Source: Corticibacter populi (GTDB taxonomy: Bacteria > Pseudomonadota > Gammaproteobacteria > Burkholderiales > Burkholderiaceae_C). Taken from it: a stretch of DNA of 64,000 bases. Both the position numbers and the translations under genes were made by a program. The stretch is from assembly GCF_004217315.1 (NCBI RefSeq), contig NZ_SGWR01000005.1, forward strand, positions 186,001 through 250,000. The letters run 5' to 3'. Below, one piece after another: positions 20,577 through 28,093 of the stretch (position 1 is the stretch's first letter; each line of letters opens with the position of its first letter). The notes under the pieces are model-generated. The model saw nothing but the letters and a program-made list of their open reading frames with translations. It was not told where the DNA came from and did no database searches.

Positions 20577-20661
20577 GAGAGCGTGTTCATAGTCTCGCCA
20601 GGTGGACGCCACGATTTTTCTGGCATGTCGGCAAGCGTGTCGAGACTTTGACCACGTGCTT
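20577..20661. repeat. Terminal-inverted-repeat element, copy C (short)
   Basis: The ends are GAGCGTGTTCATAGTCTCG (from 20579) and, in inverse, CGAGACTTTGACCACGTGCTT (20641-20661), an imperfect match over about 20 bases. The element is only about 85 bases, lies upstream of the yihY-like gene and does not touch a stop codon, unlike the other copies. Confidence 0.6.
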
Positions 20662-20968
20662 ACGGGCATGTCGAATGGAGCCGCCAAAGCAGGCGAAGAA
20701 GGGGTCATGCGGCTTAGCTGGGGAAAGCATGGGAACGTTCACTGCCAAGCTTTTCCGAGGCCGGACAGGTGTGTGGAAAGCCTGATGGGGTCAATAGGCC
20801 GGTGTGGTGTCTCGCACGTAACTCGCATGGAAAAGGGCGTCTTCATCGCATGGCGGCATTGCAAATGATGGAGCAGCGGCTAGGGGCAGCAGATCGTCGC
20901 CACGGTGCGCCGCAGCGGCGTGTCCTGGATGGCTGGACGGCAATGCGGCCCTTCGGGTGGATGATTCG
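20662..20968. other. Intergenic region, no gene seen
   Basis: About 300 bases between repeat copy C and the MarR gene. Short frames exist on both strands but none has recognisable motifs or a good ribosome site. This may be the left border of the accessory region. Confidence 0.4.
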
Positions 20969-21508
20969 CTACCTGTTCCCAGAAGCGGCGCGGTTCGCAG
21001 GCGCATCCAGACTCCGCAGCAACTCGGATAGGCGCATGTCCAACTCTTCCAGCGCCGCCGCTGGCAGAGCGGACAAAATCCGGCGCTCGTTGTCGAGGTG
21101 CGCCTCCACGGCACGGTCGATCAGTGTGCGGCCTTTGCGCGTCAGCTGCACAAGCATGCTGCGCGCATCCTGCGCGTTGGGCACGCGCTCGATCCAGCCC
21201 TTGGCCTCCAGGCCCTTGAGCCGATGGGTCATCGTGCCGGAGGTCACCATCAAGGTGGAGAACAACTCGGTCGGACTCAGGCGGTACGGGGCGCCAGCGC
21301 GCCGCAGCGCGGCCAGCATGTCGAACTCCCAGAGGCTCAAGTCAAATTCGGCGAAGCGGGATTCCAGGCGCTGTTCCAACAACGCAGCGCAGCGCTTGAT
21401 GCGCCCGATCGGCCCCATCGGGCTGGCATCGAGATCGGGCCGCGCTTGCGCCCACTGGTCGAGGATGGCGTCCACCGCATCGGGTGGGCGTTGACTGGCT
21501 TTCTTCAT
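20969..21508 (-). CDS. MarR family transcriptional regulator
   Basis: 179 residues from the ATG at 21508. The winged helix-turn-helix spans about residues 55-130, with LSLWEFDMLAALRRAG, the recognition region LSPTELFSTLMVTSGTMTHRLKGLEAKGWIER and the wing NAQDARSMLVQLTRKGR, where DxRs is the family signature. It is a dimeric repressor or activator that usually responds to small aromatic ligands. It is divergent from an EamA-type exporter, and the 69 bases between them carry two palindromes. It probably represses itself and the exporter; the ligand is unknown. Confidence 0.9.
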   Translation of the reverse strand: MKKASQRPPDAVDAILDQWAQARPDLDASPMGPIGRIKRCAALLEQRLESRFAEFDLSLWEFDMLAALRRAGAPYRLSPTELFSTLMVTSGTMTHRLKGLEAKGWIERVPNAQDARSMLVQLTRKGRTLIDRAVEAHLDNERRILSALPAAALEELDMRLSELLRSLDAPANRAASGNR

Positions 21509-21511
21509 ATG

Positions 21512-21566
21512 TCTTGACTTCAAGATAATTGATCGACACAATCCTATTGTCTTGAATTAAAGACAA
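21512..21566. promoter_or_regulatory. Twin palindromes, candidate MarR operators
   Basis: TCTTGACTTCAAGA (21512-21525) and TTGTCTT-N6-AAGACAA (21547-21566) lie between the divergent MarR and EamA genes. Both contain a CTTGA half-site. Location and symmetry fit operators of the adjacent MarR protein. Confidence 0.6.
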
Positions 21567-21577
21567 GTGGCAAGATC

Positions 21578-22450
21578 ATGTCGACTGCAAGCGCATTGCC
21601 CTACTGGCGCGATGTCATCCTCACCGCGGTGGCCCCGGCGATCTGGGGCTCCACCTACATCGTGGCGTCGGAACTGCTGCCTCCCGATCGGCCTTTCACG
21701 GCTGCGCTCATCCGGACCTTGCCCGCGGGTCTGCTGCTGCTTCTGTTCACGCGCCAGATGCCTGCCCGGCGGGACTGGTGGCGTTTGCTGGTGCTTGGCG
21801 CGTTGAACATTGGCATCTTCCAGGCGCTGTTGTTCGTGGCGGCCTATCGCCTGCCTGGCGGATTGGCGGCCGTGCTCAGCGCGATCCAGCCGTTGCTGGT
21901 CATGGTGCTGGCCTGGGCTGTGGATGGCCGATCGCCAGCGCAAACCACGCTGTGGGCGGCGCTAGCGGGCGTTCTGGGAATGGCGATTCTGCTGCTGTCG
22001 CCGCAGACGGTGTTCGATCCTGTAGGGGTAGCCGCAGCATTGTTGGGTGCGGCGTGCATGGCCAGCGGCGTGTGGCTGACACGTCGCTGGCAATTGGATC
22101 TGCCCTTGTTGCCGCTGACTGGCTGGCAATTGGTCATCGGCGGATTGATGCTCGCGCCCGTCGCGTGGCTGGCCGACGCGCCGCTGCCGCCCTTGGCGCG
22201 TTTGCAATGGGTTGCCTACGCCTACCTCAGCCTGGCCGGGGCCTTGCTTGCCTATGCGCTCTGGTTCCGTGGCGTGGCCCGCCTGCCGACCGTCGCAGTG
22301 GCATCCCTGGGATTGCTAAGTCCGCTCACCGCCGTGGTACTGGGCTGGGCGCTGCTCTCGCAGTCGATCACGGGAGGGGCACTTTTCGGACTGGCGATGG
22401 TGCTGACCAGTGTCTTCGCCGTGCAGTGGACGACGCCGCGTAGCAAGTGA
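21578..22450 (+). CDS. EamA family (DMT superfamily) transporter
   Basis: 290 residues with ten predicted membrane helices in two repeated EamA domains (about 10-135 and 150-285). It begins MSTASALPYWRDVILTAVAPAIWGSTYIV, and the WGSTYIVASELLPPDRPF segment is typical of RhaT/YedA-like members. These carriers export amino acids, metabolites or drugs; the substrate cannot be predicted. It is transcribed divergently from the MarR gene. A short gap leads to the next nitroreductase gene on the same strand. Confidence 0.88.
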   Translation: MSTASALPYWRDVILTAVAPAIWGSTYIVASELLPPDRPFTAALIRTLPAGLLLLLFTRQMPARRDWWRLLVLGALNIGIFQALLFVAAYRLPGGLAAVLSAIQPLLVMVLAWAVDGRSPAQTTLWAALAGVLGMAILLLSPQTVFDPVGVAAALLGAACMASGVWLTRRWQLDLPLLPLTGWQLVIGGLMLAPVAWLADAPLPPLARLQWVAYAYLSLAGALLAYALWFRGVARLPTVAVASLGLLSPLTAVVLGWALLSQSITGGALFGLAMVLTSVFAVQWTTPRSK

Positions 22451-22490
22451 CTGCGCCCCTTCAAACCTCTTACTTTCCATCGGTAATGGC

Positions 22491-23108
22491 ATGAATACTT
22501 CCATACGAAGCACCATCGAGACTCGAACATCGGTCAATGACTTTCAGCCCAATCTTCCGCTGGATGATGGTGCCATTGCAAAGCTGGTTGACCTGGCGAC
22601 AAGGGCTCCGTCTGCCTATAACTTGCAGAACTGGCGCTTCATCGCCGTGCGCTCGCAAGACGCCAAAGTGCGGTTGAAGGCGGCTGCCTTCGGGCAGCAG
22701 AAGGTTGTCGATGCTTCCGTGACTTTCATCATCTGCGGCACGCTGGCAGCGCATCGGCAATTGAGGGCGGCTCTGCAGCCCAGCGTAGAAGCCCACGTCA
22801 TGGCCCAGCGGGTGGTCGATGCGTGGGTCGCGCAGGCCAGCGCGTCCCATGAAAATGACGCAGTCTTGCAGCGTGACGAGGCTGTGCGCTCGGCTTCCCT
22901 GGCTGCCATGACCCTGATGCTGGCCGCGCAGGGCATGGGGCTGGGTTCATGCGCGATGGGTGGCTTTGATGCAGCACAGGTGGCTCAGGCGTTTGGGTTG
23001 GGCCCATCTGAATTGCCCGTGGTGATTGTCGCCATCGGTCATCCGGCAACCGGCAATTGGCCACAGAAACCACGCAAGCCGCTACCTGAAATTCTGGCCA
23101 TCGTTTGA
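22491..23108 (+). CDS. Nitroreductase family protein
   Basis: 205 residues from the ATG at 22491. The first helix carries RTSVNDFQPN, where the Arg contacts the FMN phosphate. RAPSAYNLQNWRFIAV (about 43-58) is the family's flavin/substrate loop, and GMGLGSCAMGGFD near residue 150 the glycine loop. It is a cytoplasmic FMN oxidoreductase of unknown substrate, only distantly similar to the nitroreductase at 1572-2174. Base composition falls slightly from here to about 24480. It lies upstream of a small monooxygenase and an ECF41 sigma factor and may belong to the same functional unit. Confidence 0.85.
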   Translation: MNTSIRSTIETRTSVNDFQPNLPLDDGAIAKLVDLATRAPSAYNLQNWRFIAVRSQDAKVRLKAAAFGQQKVVDASVTFIICGTLAAHRQLRAALQPSVEAHVMAQRVVDAWVAQASASHENDAVLQRDEAVRSASLAAMTLMLAAQGMGLGSCAMGGFDAAQVAQAFGLGPSELPVVIVAIGHPATGNWPQKPRKPLPEILAIV

Positions 23109-23172
23109 AGGGCGCCGTGATGGCGCTTCTGTGCCGGCGTTGCGTGCTCAAGCCATGCTCATTGGCCGACCA

Positions 23173-23199
23173 TGTCACGTTTTTGCGGGTTGTCTTGTC
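23173..23199 (+). promoter_or_regulatory. Candidate ECF41-type promoter
   Basis: TGTCACG (23173-23179), then 16 bases, then TGTC (23196-23199). The motif described for ECF41 sigma factors is TGTCACA at -35 and CGTC at -10, so ten of eleven informative positions would allow one mismatch each side. It lies about 60 bases before the monooxygenase gene that precedes the ECF41 gene. Confidence 0.55.
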
Positions 23200-23259
23200 A
23201 TGTCTCAGGTGGCTTCTTTCGCGGCCACCATCGTCACAACCCAACTCAGAGGAGAAACC

Positions 23260-23598
23260 ATGACTGGCAAACAGCTGGCAACGATCGACCCAACGGCGGC
23301 GTACCTGACGCTGATAAACGTCTACGAGGTAGAACCTGACCATCAGGCTGCATTGGTGAAGGCGCTTGCGGAATCGACCGAGCACACCATCCGCCACCAA
23401 CCCGGCTTCGTATCGGTCAGCATCCACAGTAGCCTTGATGGCAAGAAGGTGGTGAACTATGCCCAATGGGCATCAAAGGAGCATTTCGAAGCATTCATGG
23501 CGAAGGCGCAGACACAGGCGCAACTCAAGCAGTTTGCCGGCCTCGCGAAATCGGTCGCGCCAAGCCTCTACAAGGTCAACGCGGTGCATGCAGCGTAG
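23260..23598 (+). CDS. Antibiotic biosynthesis monooxygenase (ABM) domain protein
   Basis: 112 residues, the normal size of a single ABM ferredoxin-like domain. The ATG at 23260 follows a strong AGAGGAGAAACC site. Family features include TLINVYEVEPDHQAALVKAL, HQPGFVSVSIHSSLDGKKV and YAQWASKEHFEAF. Such small dimeric proteins oxidise quinol-like substrates without a cofactor or bind haem-like ligands; the substrate here is unknown. It ends 15 bases before the ECF41 gene and has an ECF41-like promoter upstream, so it is likely both co-transcribed with and controlled by that sigma factor. Confidence 0.85.
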   Translation: MTGKQLATIDPTAAYLTLINVYEVEPDHQAALVKALAESTEHTIRHQPGFVSVSIHSSLDGKKVVNYAQWASKEHFEAFMAKAQTQAQLKQFAGLAKSVAPSLYKVNAVHAA

Positions 23599-23613
23599 CG
23601 CACAGATGCAGCC

Positions 23614-24477
23614 ATGAGCGACATCCTTTCTGACCCGACGTTCACCGAGATCCGTCCTCGCCTTGTCCGTCTTGCGTATCGCATGCTGGGCTCGGTCGCG
23701 GATGCGGAGGATGTCGTTCAAGATGCTTATCTGCGCTGGCTGGTGACAGACCGGGATGCGGTGCGCCAGCCAGCGGCGTTGCTGCGCACCATCGTGACCA
23801 GGCTTTGCCTCAACGAGCTGAAATCCGCTCGGCGCAGGCGCGAGACCTACATCGGGCCATGGTTGCCGGAGCCCATCGTCGAAGCCGACGAGATGGAGTC
23901 AATCGACGATATGACGCTGCCACTCATGATGGTATTGGAGCGCCTCTCTCCATTGGAGCGGGCGGCGTTTCTTCTGCATGACGTATTCGGCATCGGATTC
24001 GATGACATTGCCGATGCCCTGAATCGCGACACGGCGGCATGTCGAAAGCTCGCGAGCCGTGCTCGTGACCACATCCAGTCAGCCCGTCCGCGCTTTCCCG
24101 TGACGAAGGAGCATGGCTTGGAAATCGCCGCCGCATTTTTCATGGCGTCCAGAAATGGCGACCTGGACAGCCTGCGGTCTCTTCTCAGAGCCGATGTGAT
24201 GGCTTGCACCGATGGCGGAGGCAAGGTTCCTGCCTCGCTGCATCCGTTGATCGGCATTGCACAAGTCATGGCACGGCACGCAGCGCTTGCGCGGGCGTTC
24301 ATTGAGTCGCCGTCCTCGCTGGTCCGCTATGTTGTGATTGATGGACTTCCGGGCTTTGTCAGCATCGAGGGGGGAGGAATCGTTCAGACCACCGCTTTGC
24401 AAATTGAGGAAGAAAAGATCGTTGGCATCTTCATCACCAGAAACCCGGACAAGCTGCGGCACATCGGCAGTGTTTGA
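23614..24477 (+). CDS. ECF41 group sigma factor with C-terminal SnoaL-like domain
   Basis: 287 residues. Sigma region 2 (about 8-75) contains AEDVVQDAYLRWL and region 4 (about 105-160) contains LSPLERAAFLLHDVFG. Three ECF41 hallmarks are visible: WLPEP in the linker (83-87), DGGGK (200-204) and NPDKL near the C-terminus (277-281). In this group the SnoaL-like C-terminal domain takes the place of an anti-sigma factor and tunes activity; no anti-sigma gene is seen nearby. Targets in other genomes are usually the adjacent oxidoreductase-type genes, which fits the monooxygenase and nitroreductase here. Confidence 0.93.
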   Translation: MSDILSDPTFTEIRPRLVRLAYRMLGSVADAEDVVQDAYLRWLVTDRDAVRQPAALLRTIVTRLCLNELKSARRRRETYIGPWLPEPIVEADEMESIDDMTLPLMMVLERLSPLERAAFLLHDVFGIGFDDIADALNRDTAACRKLASRARDHIQSARPRFPVTKEHGLEIAAAFFMASRNGDLDSLRSLLRADVMACTDGGGKVPASLHPLIGIAQVMARHAALARAFIESPSSLVRYVVIDGLPGFVSIEGGGIVQTTALQIEEEKIVGIFITRNPDKLRHIGSV

Positions 24478-24606
24478 AGGCGCCCATAGCGCCTGTCCAC
24501 ATCAGTTCCCATGACTCTGCCTGCCGCGCCTCTTGCCGAATGCTCGGAAACGATGGCTTGGTGCTCGGCCCGTGTGCATGCCGTCATGTCCCGCACCGGG
24601 AGAGCG

Positions 24607-25518
24607 TTAGATGGTGTCCCACGGCGCCTGCCGCCAACGCTCCACCAGGAAATCGCTGAACGCCGTCAGCCGACGCGGCACGGGTTCGCGCCGCGCCCGC
24701 AGGATGCTGATCTTCGAGGGCGTGGCCTCCCATTCCGGCAGCACGCGTACCAGCCGCCCGTCGCGCAGTTCCTCGTGGATGTCCCAGGTTTCGCGCAGCG
24801 AGATGCCCAAGCCGGCCAGGCACCACGCATGCAGCACGTCGCCGCTGTCGCTGCACAGCGTGCCGCTGACGGTGACGGGTTTTTCCCGACGCCCCTTGCG
24901 CAGCGGCCAGGTGTTTTGCAGCAAGCCGGGATAAGCGAACACCAGGCAGTTGTGCCGGGCCAGGTCTTCGGGCGTTTCGGGCCGGCCATGCGATTTCAGA
25001 TAGACGGGCGAAGCCGCCAGGACGCGCCGGTTGCCGGCTACGCGCCGCGCCACCAGCCGCGAATCGGCCAGTTCACCCATGCGGATCGCCAAGTCCAGGT
25101 CGCCGCCATACAGATCCTGCACCTGATCGGACAGGCGCAGGTCGAAACCGACCTTGGGATGCAGGCGGCAGAAGTCATGGATTGCCGGGGCGACGAACTT
25201 GCGGCCGAAAGGTGTGGGCGCGGTCAGGCGGATGACGCCGCGCAGTTCCTGGCTGCCGCTGCTCGCCAGTTCCTGCACTTCTTCCAGCACGCCCAGCGCC
25301 ACGCGCGCGCGTTCGGCGATGGCGCGGCCTTCGTCGGTGATGCGCAGGTTGCGGGTGTTGCGCTCGAACAGCGTGGTGCCCAGCGCCTGTTCCAACCGGG
25401 CGATCTGCTTGCTCACGGTCTTGGGCGCCAGGTGCAGGGCGCGCGCAGCGGCGGAGAAGCTCTCGCGCTCCACCACATGCACGAACACCGCCAGGTCATC
25501 GAGGTTGCGCAGGGCCAT
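24607..25518 (-). CDS. LysR family transcriptional regulator
   Basis: 303 residues from the ATG at 25518. The N-terminal helix-turn-helix (about 5-65) reads LAVFVHVVERESFSAAARALHLAPKTVSKQIARLEQ, followed by the standard linker and a periplasmic-binding-type effector domain from about residue 90 (LRGVIRLTAPTPFGRKFVAP). It belongs to the CrgA/DhcR-like branch, which often controls an adjacent oxidoreductase. Its promoter region (25519-25588) has a 12-bp inverted repeat and is duplicated upstream of the DJ-1 gene at 27210, so that gene or its lost neighbour may be a target. Confidence 0.9.
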   Translation of the reverse strand: MALRNLDDLAVFVHVVERESFSAAARALHLAPKTVSKQIARLEQALGTTLFERNTRNLRITDEGRAIAERARVALGVLEEVQELASSGSQELRGVIRLTAPTPFGRKFVAPAIHDFCRLHPKVGFDLRLSDQVQDLYGGDLDLAIRMGELADSRLVARRVAGNRRVLAASPVYLKSHGRPETPEDLARHNCLVFAYPGLLQNTWPLRKGRREKPVTVSGTLCSDSGDVLHAWCLAGLGISLRETWDIHEELRDGRLVRVLPEWEATPSKISILRARREPVPRRLTAFSDFLVERWRQAPWDTI

Positions 25519-25588
25519 TTGGGTCGTTTCGTAGAAAGTGTTTGTCGATTCTGGTGATTCAAAGGATAGCCCGAAATCACCAGAATGA
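25501..25588. promoter_or_regulatory. LysR promoter/5' end, copy 1 of an 88-bp duplication
   Basis: Contains the first codons of the LysR gene and its upstream region. ATTCTGGTGATT (25548-25559) and AATCACCAGAAT (25575-25586) form a 12-bp inverted repeat, a likely binding site. The stretch aligns without gaps to 27094-27181, identical at 67 of 88 positions by my count. Confidence 0.65.
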
Positions 25589-25617
25589 CGATCCAAAATC
25601 GGCAAGCCGCAGCGGGG

Positions 25618-25992
25618 TCAATCGTCCCCGGCCAGTGCCTCGCCATGCGTTCGCATCCAGTCGGCGAGCGAATCCAGCGTCGGCCGTAATGACTGGCCCA
25701 GCGCGGTGATCTGGTACTCCACGCGCGGCGGCACCTCGGCATACACCTGGCGCCGGACCAGTCCTCGCCGCTCGAACAGGCGCAGTTGTCGCGTCAACTC
25801 CTTCTGCGTGATCGGTGCGATGGCGCGTTGTAGCTCGCTGAAACGGACAGCTACGCCGATCACGATCAGGCGGTAGAGGATCGGAATGGCCCATTTGCCC
25901 GACACCAGATTGACGAAACTCACCATCGGGCACGGTTCGATCGTGCCCGATGGTGGAGAAGATGGAGGGGCTGCGGGAATGTGATGCGGCAT
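25618..25992 (-). CDS. HxlR family transcriptional regulator
   Basis: 124 residues with the HxlR winged helix over about 22-115: VSGKWAIPILYRLIVIGVAVRFSELQRAI, ITQKELTRQLRLFERRGLVRR and PPRVEYQITALGQSL. The family's usual initial Cys is at about residue 21 (EPCPMVSFVNLVSGKW), a position used for redox sensing in some members. The family often controls aldehyde or quinone detoxification genes. It is divergent from an SDR oxidoreductase with a dyad between them, so local control of the SDR gene is likely. Confidence 0.88.
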   Translation of the reverse strand: MPHHIPAAPPSSPPSGTIEPCPMVSFVNLVSGKWAIPILYRLIVIGVAVRFSELQRAIAPITQKELTRQLRLFERRGLVRRQVYAEVPPRVEYQITALGQSLRPTLDSLADWMRTHGEALAGDD

Positions 25993-26011
25993 GGCGATCC
26001 AATGACCTCCT

Positions 26012-26048
26012 TGGTATCCAATAGGTGCCTACTATGCAAAGGATACCA
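26012..26048. promoter_or_regulatory. Dyad between HxlR and SDR genes, candidate operator
   Basis: TGGTATCC (26012-26019) and GGATACCA (26041-26048) are perfect inverse repeats 21 bases apart in the divergent intergenic region. This fits an HxlR dimer site controlling both directions. Confidence 0.5.
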
Positions 26049-26092
26049 TTGAGAAAACAATGCGGCTTTCCAATCGAATCACGGGAGCACGC

Positions 26093-26842
26093 ATGAAACG
26101 ACTGCAAGACAAATTCGCCCTGGTCACGGGCGGCACCAGCGGCATCGGCCTGGAGACGGCGCGGCAATTCCTGGCCGAGGGCGCGACGGTCGCCATCACC
26201 GGCCGCGATGAGCGCGCGCTGGAGCGCGCAAGAGTAGAGCTGGGCAGCGCCGCGCTGGCGATCCGCTGCGATGCCGGCGACATCGGCGCCCAGCACGATC
26301 TGGCGCAGGCGCTTGCACAGCAATGGCCGCGCCTCGACGTGCTGTATGCCAACGCCGGCGACGTCACCCATCGGCCGCTACAGGACTGGGACGAGACGAC
26401 GTGGGATCGGCTCATGGCGATCAACCTCAAGGGGCCGTTCTTCCTGATCCAGTCCCTGTTGCCGCTGCTGGCCGATCCGGCGTCGGTGATCCTGTGCGGA
26501 TCGAGCAGTGCCCATATCGGGCTGCCGCAGAGCAGCGCCTATGCCGCCAGCAAGGCTGGCCTGCTGTCGCTGGCGCGCACGCTTTCGGCGGAGCTGGCGG
26601 ATCGCGGCGTGCGGGTCAACGGCTTGAGCCCAGGCCCGACCGAAACCCCGGCCCTCGGCAAGCTGGGGCTGTCCCCGGAACAGCAACGCGCCATGCAGGA
26701 TGACATCCGCAAGCTGGTACCCATCGGCCGCATGGGCACGCCGTGGGAACTGGCGAAGGCGGCCGTTTTCCTGGCCTCCGACGAATCGCGCTTCGTCGTC
26801 GGCACGGAACTGCTGGTCGATGGCGGCGTGGCCAGCCTGTAG
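26093..26842 (+). CDS. Short-chain dehydrogenase/reductase
   Basis: 249 residues, classical SDR. The NAD(P)-binding motif is TGGTSGIG (12-19), followed by NAG in YANAGDV, and the catalytic YxxxK is Y150-K154 with a serine about 13 residues earlier in LCGSSSAH. The acidic or basic residue after strand 2 reads GRDERAL, which suggests NADP preference. The ATG at 26093 has a GGGAG site; an earlier in-frame ATG at 26060 would add 11 residues not typical of the family. The physiological substrate is unknown. Probable target of the divergent HxlR regulator. Confidence 0.9.
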   Translation: MKRLQDKFALVTGGTSGIGLETARQFLAEGATVAITGRDERALERARVELGSAALAIRCDAGDIGAQHDLAQALAQQWPRLDVLYANAGDVTHRPLQDWDETTWDRLMAINLKGPFFLIQSLLPLLADPASVILCGSSSAHIGLPQSSAYAASKAGLLSLARTLSAELADRGVRVNGLSPGPTETPALGKLGLSPEQQRAMQDDIRKLVPIGRMGTPWELAKAAVFLASDESRFVVGTELLVDGGVASL

Positions 26843-27209
26843 CACGACCGCGTATGCGGCGTGCGCTTTCAGCATCGTTTCAAGCACTACCCGTGCTTCG
26901 GCAAACCCGCAATCAGCTTTGCACGATCGAGTGGGCACGGAGGACATCGCGCCGACCATCAATGTGTTGGCGGCGAACATCGGCATTGTGTTCGTCAACT
27001 GGATTGGCGAACCGCTAACGGATTCGCGGCCGGGTGGGTGCAGGTCAAGGGTGCGATATCGCGAGTCAGCGCCATCACGACGGTCAAGTAATCGCAGTTA
27101 CGCAGGGAAATTTGGTTTATTTCGTAGAAAGTGTTTGTCTATTTGGGTCATTTAAAGAATATACCAAGCCCGCCAGAATGAAACGCTCCATTTCCATCAG
27201 GAGCTTCCG
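26843..27209. other. Non-coding stretch with LysR 5'-end relic
   Basis: No intact gene. One short plus-strand frame around 26930-27010 (GTEDIAPTINVLAANIG and following) looks protein-like but I cannot place it. The right part is the degenerate copy of the LysR 5' end and promoter described separately. Confidence 0.45.
27094..27181. promoter_or_regulatory. Copy 2 of the LysR promoter region, upstream of DJ-1 gene
   Basis: Aligns gap-free with 25501-25588 (67 of 88 identical). The segment equivalent to the LysR start codon has mutated (CAT to AAT on this strand), so only the promoter and first codons of a second LysR gene remain. The segment TTTCGTAGAAAGTGTTTGTC is unchanged between the two copies. 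It ends 29 bases before the DJ-1 gene. Confidence 0.65.
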
Positions 27210-27914
27210 ATGACCCAGCGCATTCTTTTCGTCCTCACCAGCCACGACCGCAAGGGGCCGGCCGACGCCGCCGATGCAGCGCCCAGCGGCTTCTATCTCT
27301 CCGAGGTCACGCATCCGCACCGGGTGCTGGCCGATGCCGGCTATGCCGTCGATTTCGTCAGCCCCAAAGGAGGAAAAACACACGTCGATGGCCTTGATCT
27401 GGACGATCCGGTCAATGCCGCGTTCTGGAACGATGCAACCCTGCGCGGCGCCACCGAAACCACGCTGGCACCGTCCCAGGTCGATGCCGACGCCTATGCC
27501 GCGATCTTCTATGCCGGGGGCCACGCGACCATGTGGGACTTCCCCGATAGCGCCGAGCTGGCCGCGATTGCCGCGCGCATCTACGAGCGCGGCGGCGTGG
27601 TCGCGGCAGTCTGCCATGGCCCGGCCGGGCTGGTGAACCTCAAGATGTCGGATGGCCGCTATCTGGTCGATGGGAAGAACGTGTCGGCCTTCACCAACGA
27701 TGAAGAACGCACGGTCGGCCTGTACGACACCGTGCCGCTTCTGCTGGCCGATGCCTTGCAGGAACGCGGTGCCCGCCACCTTCCCGCGCCGAACTTCCAG
27801 GCGCAGGTGGTGACGAGCGAGCGGCTGGTGACGGGCCAGAACCCGGCGTCGGCCAAGGGCGTGGCCGAAGCGATGCTGCCGCTGCTCGTGCTCGCTACCG
27901 CAGCGCAGGATTGA
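27210..27914 (+). CDS. DJ-1/PfpI family protein, Hsp31/glyoxalase III-like
   Basis: 234 residues. The nucleophile elbow is AAVCHGPAG with Cys135 and His136, and an acidic residue E32 in YLSEVTHPH completes a Cys-His-Glu arrangement seen in the Hsp31 branch. AIFYAGGHATMWDFPD (about 98-113) is the conserved oxyanion region. Members act as glutathione-independent glyoxalases, holding chaperones or deglycases, relieving methylglyoxal-type carbonyl stress in the cytoplasm. A GGAGC site precedes the ATG. A duplicated LysR promoter element sits directly upstream, and a relaxase relic directly downstream. Confidence 0.88.
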   Translation: MTQRILFVLTSHDRKGPADAADAAPSGFYLSEVTHPHRVLADAGYAVDFVSPKGGKTHVDGLDLDDPVNAAFWNDATLRGATETTLAPSQVDADAYAAIFYAGGHATMWDFPDSAELAAIAARIYERGGVVAAVCHGPAGLVNLKMSDGRYLVDGKNVSAFTNDEERTVGLYDTVPLLLADALQERGARHLPAPNFQAQVVTSERLVTGQNPASAKGVAEAMLPLLVLATAAQD

Positions 27915-27955
27915 TCCATGATCGAGCGAACAGGGCCCGGTCGAGTAAGTGCGGC

Positions 27956-28093
27956 CAGCGAGTCATCCTGGCTCGCAACCTGCTAGGCATGCTGCGCAAC
28001 CGGGAACTGGCGCAGGCCGCCAAGGACATTGCGGCGGAAATCGGCCTGGAATCTCGCCCGGTGGCCAACGGTCAGCGAGTGGTCGGTATCGCC
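27956..28093 (+). pseudogene. Relic of a conjugative relaxase (DUF3363 region)
   Basis: The translated fragment runs RVILARNLLGMLRNRELAQ, then AAKDIAAEIGLESRPVANGQ and RVVGIA. This closely resembles the C-terminal DUF3363 region of relaxases carried by Tn4371/RP4-type integrative elements of Burkholderiales, judged from memory of the family. Nothing of the relaxase before or after it remains, and its end runs into the 3' end of the TetR gene on the other strand. It marks past insertion and decay of a conjugative element. Confidence 0.65.
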
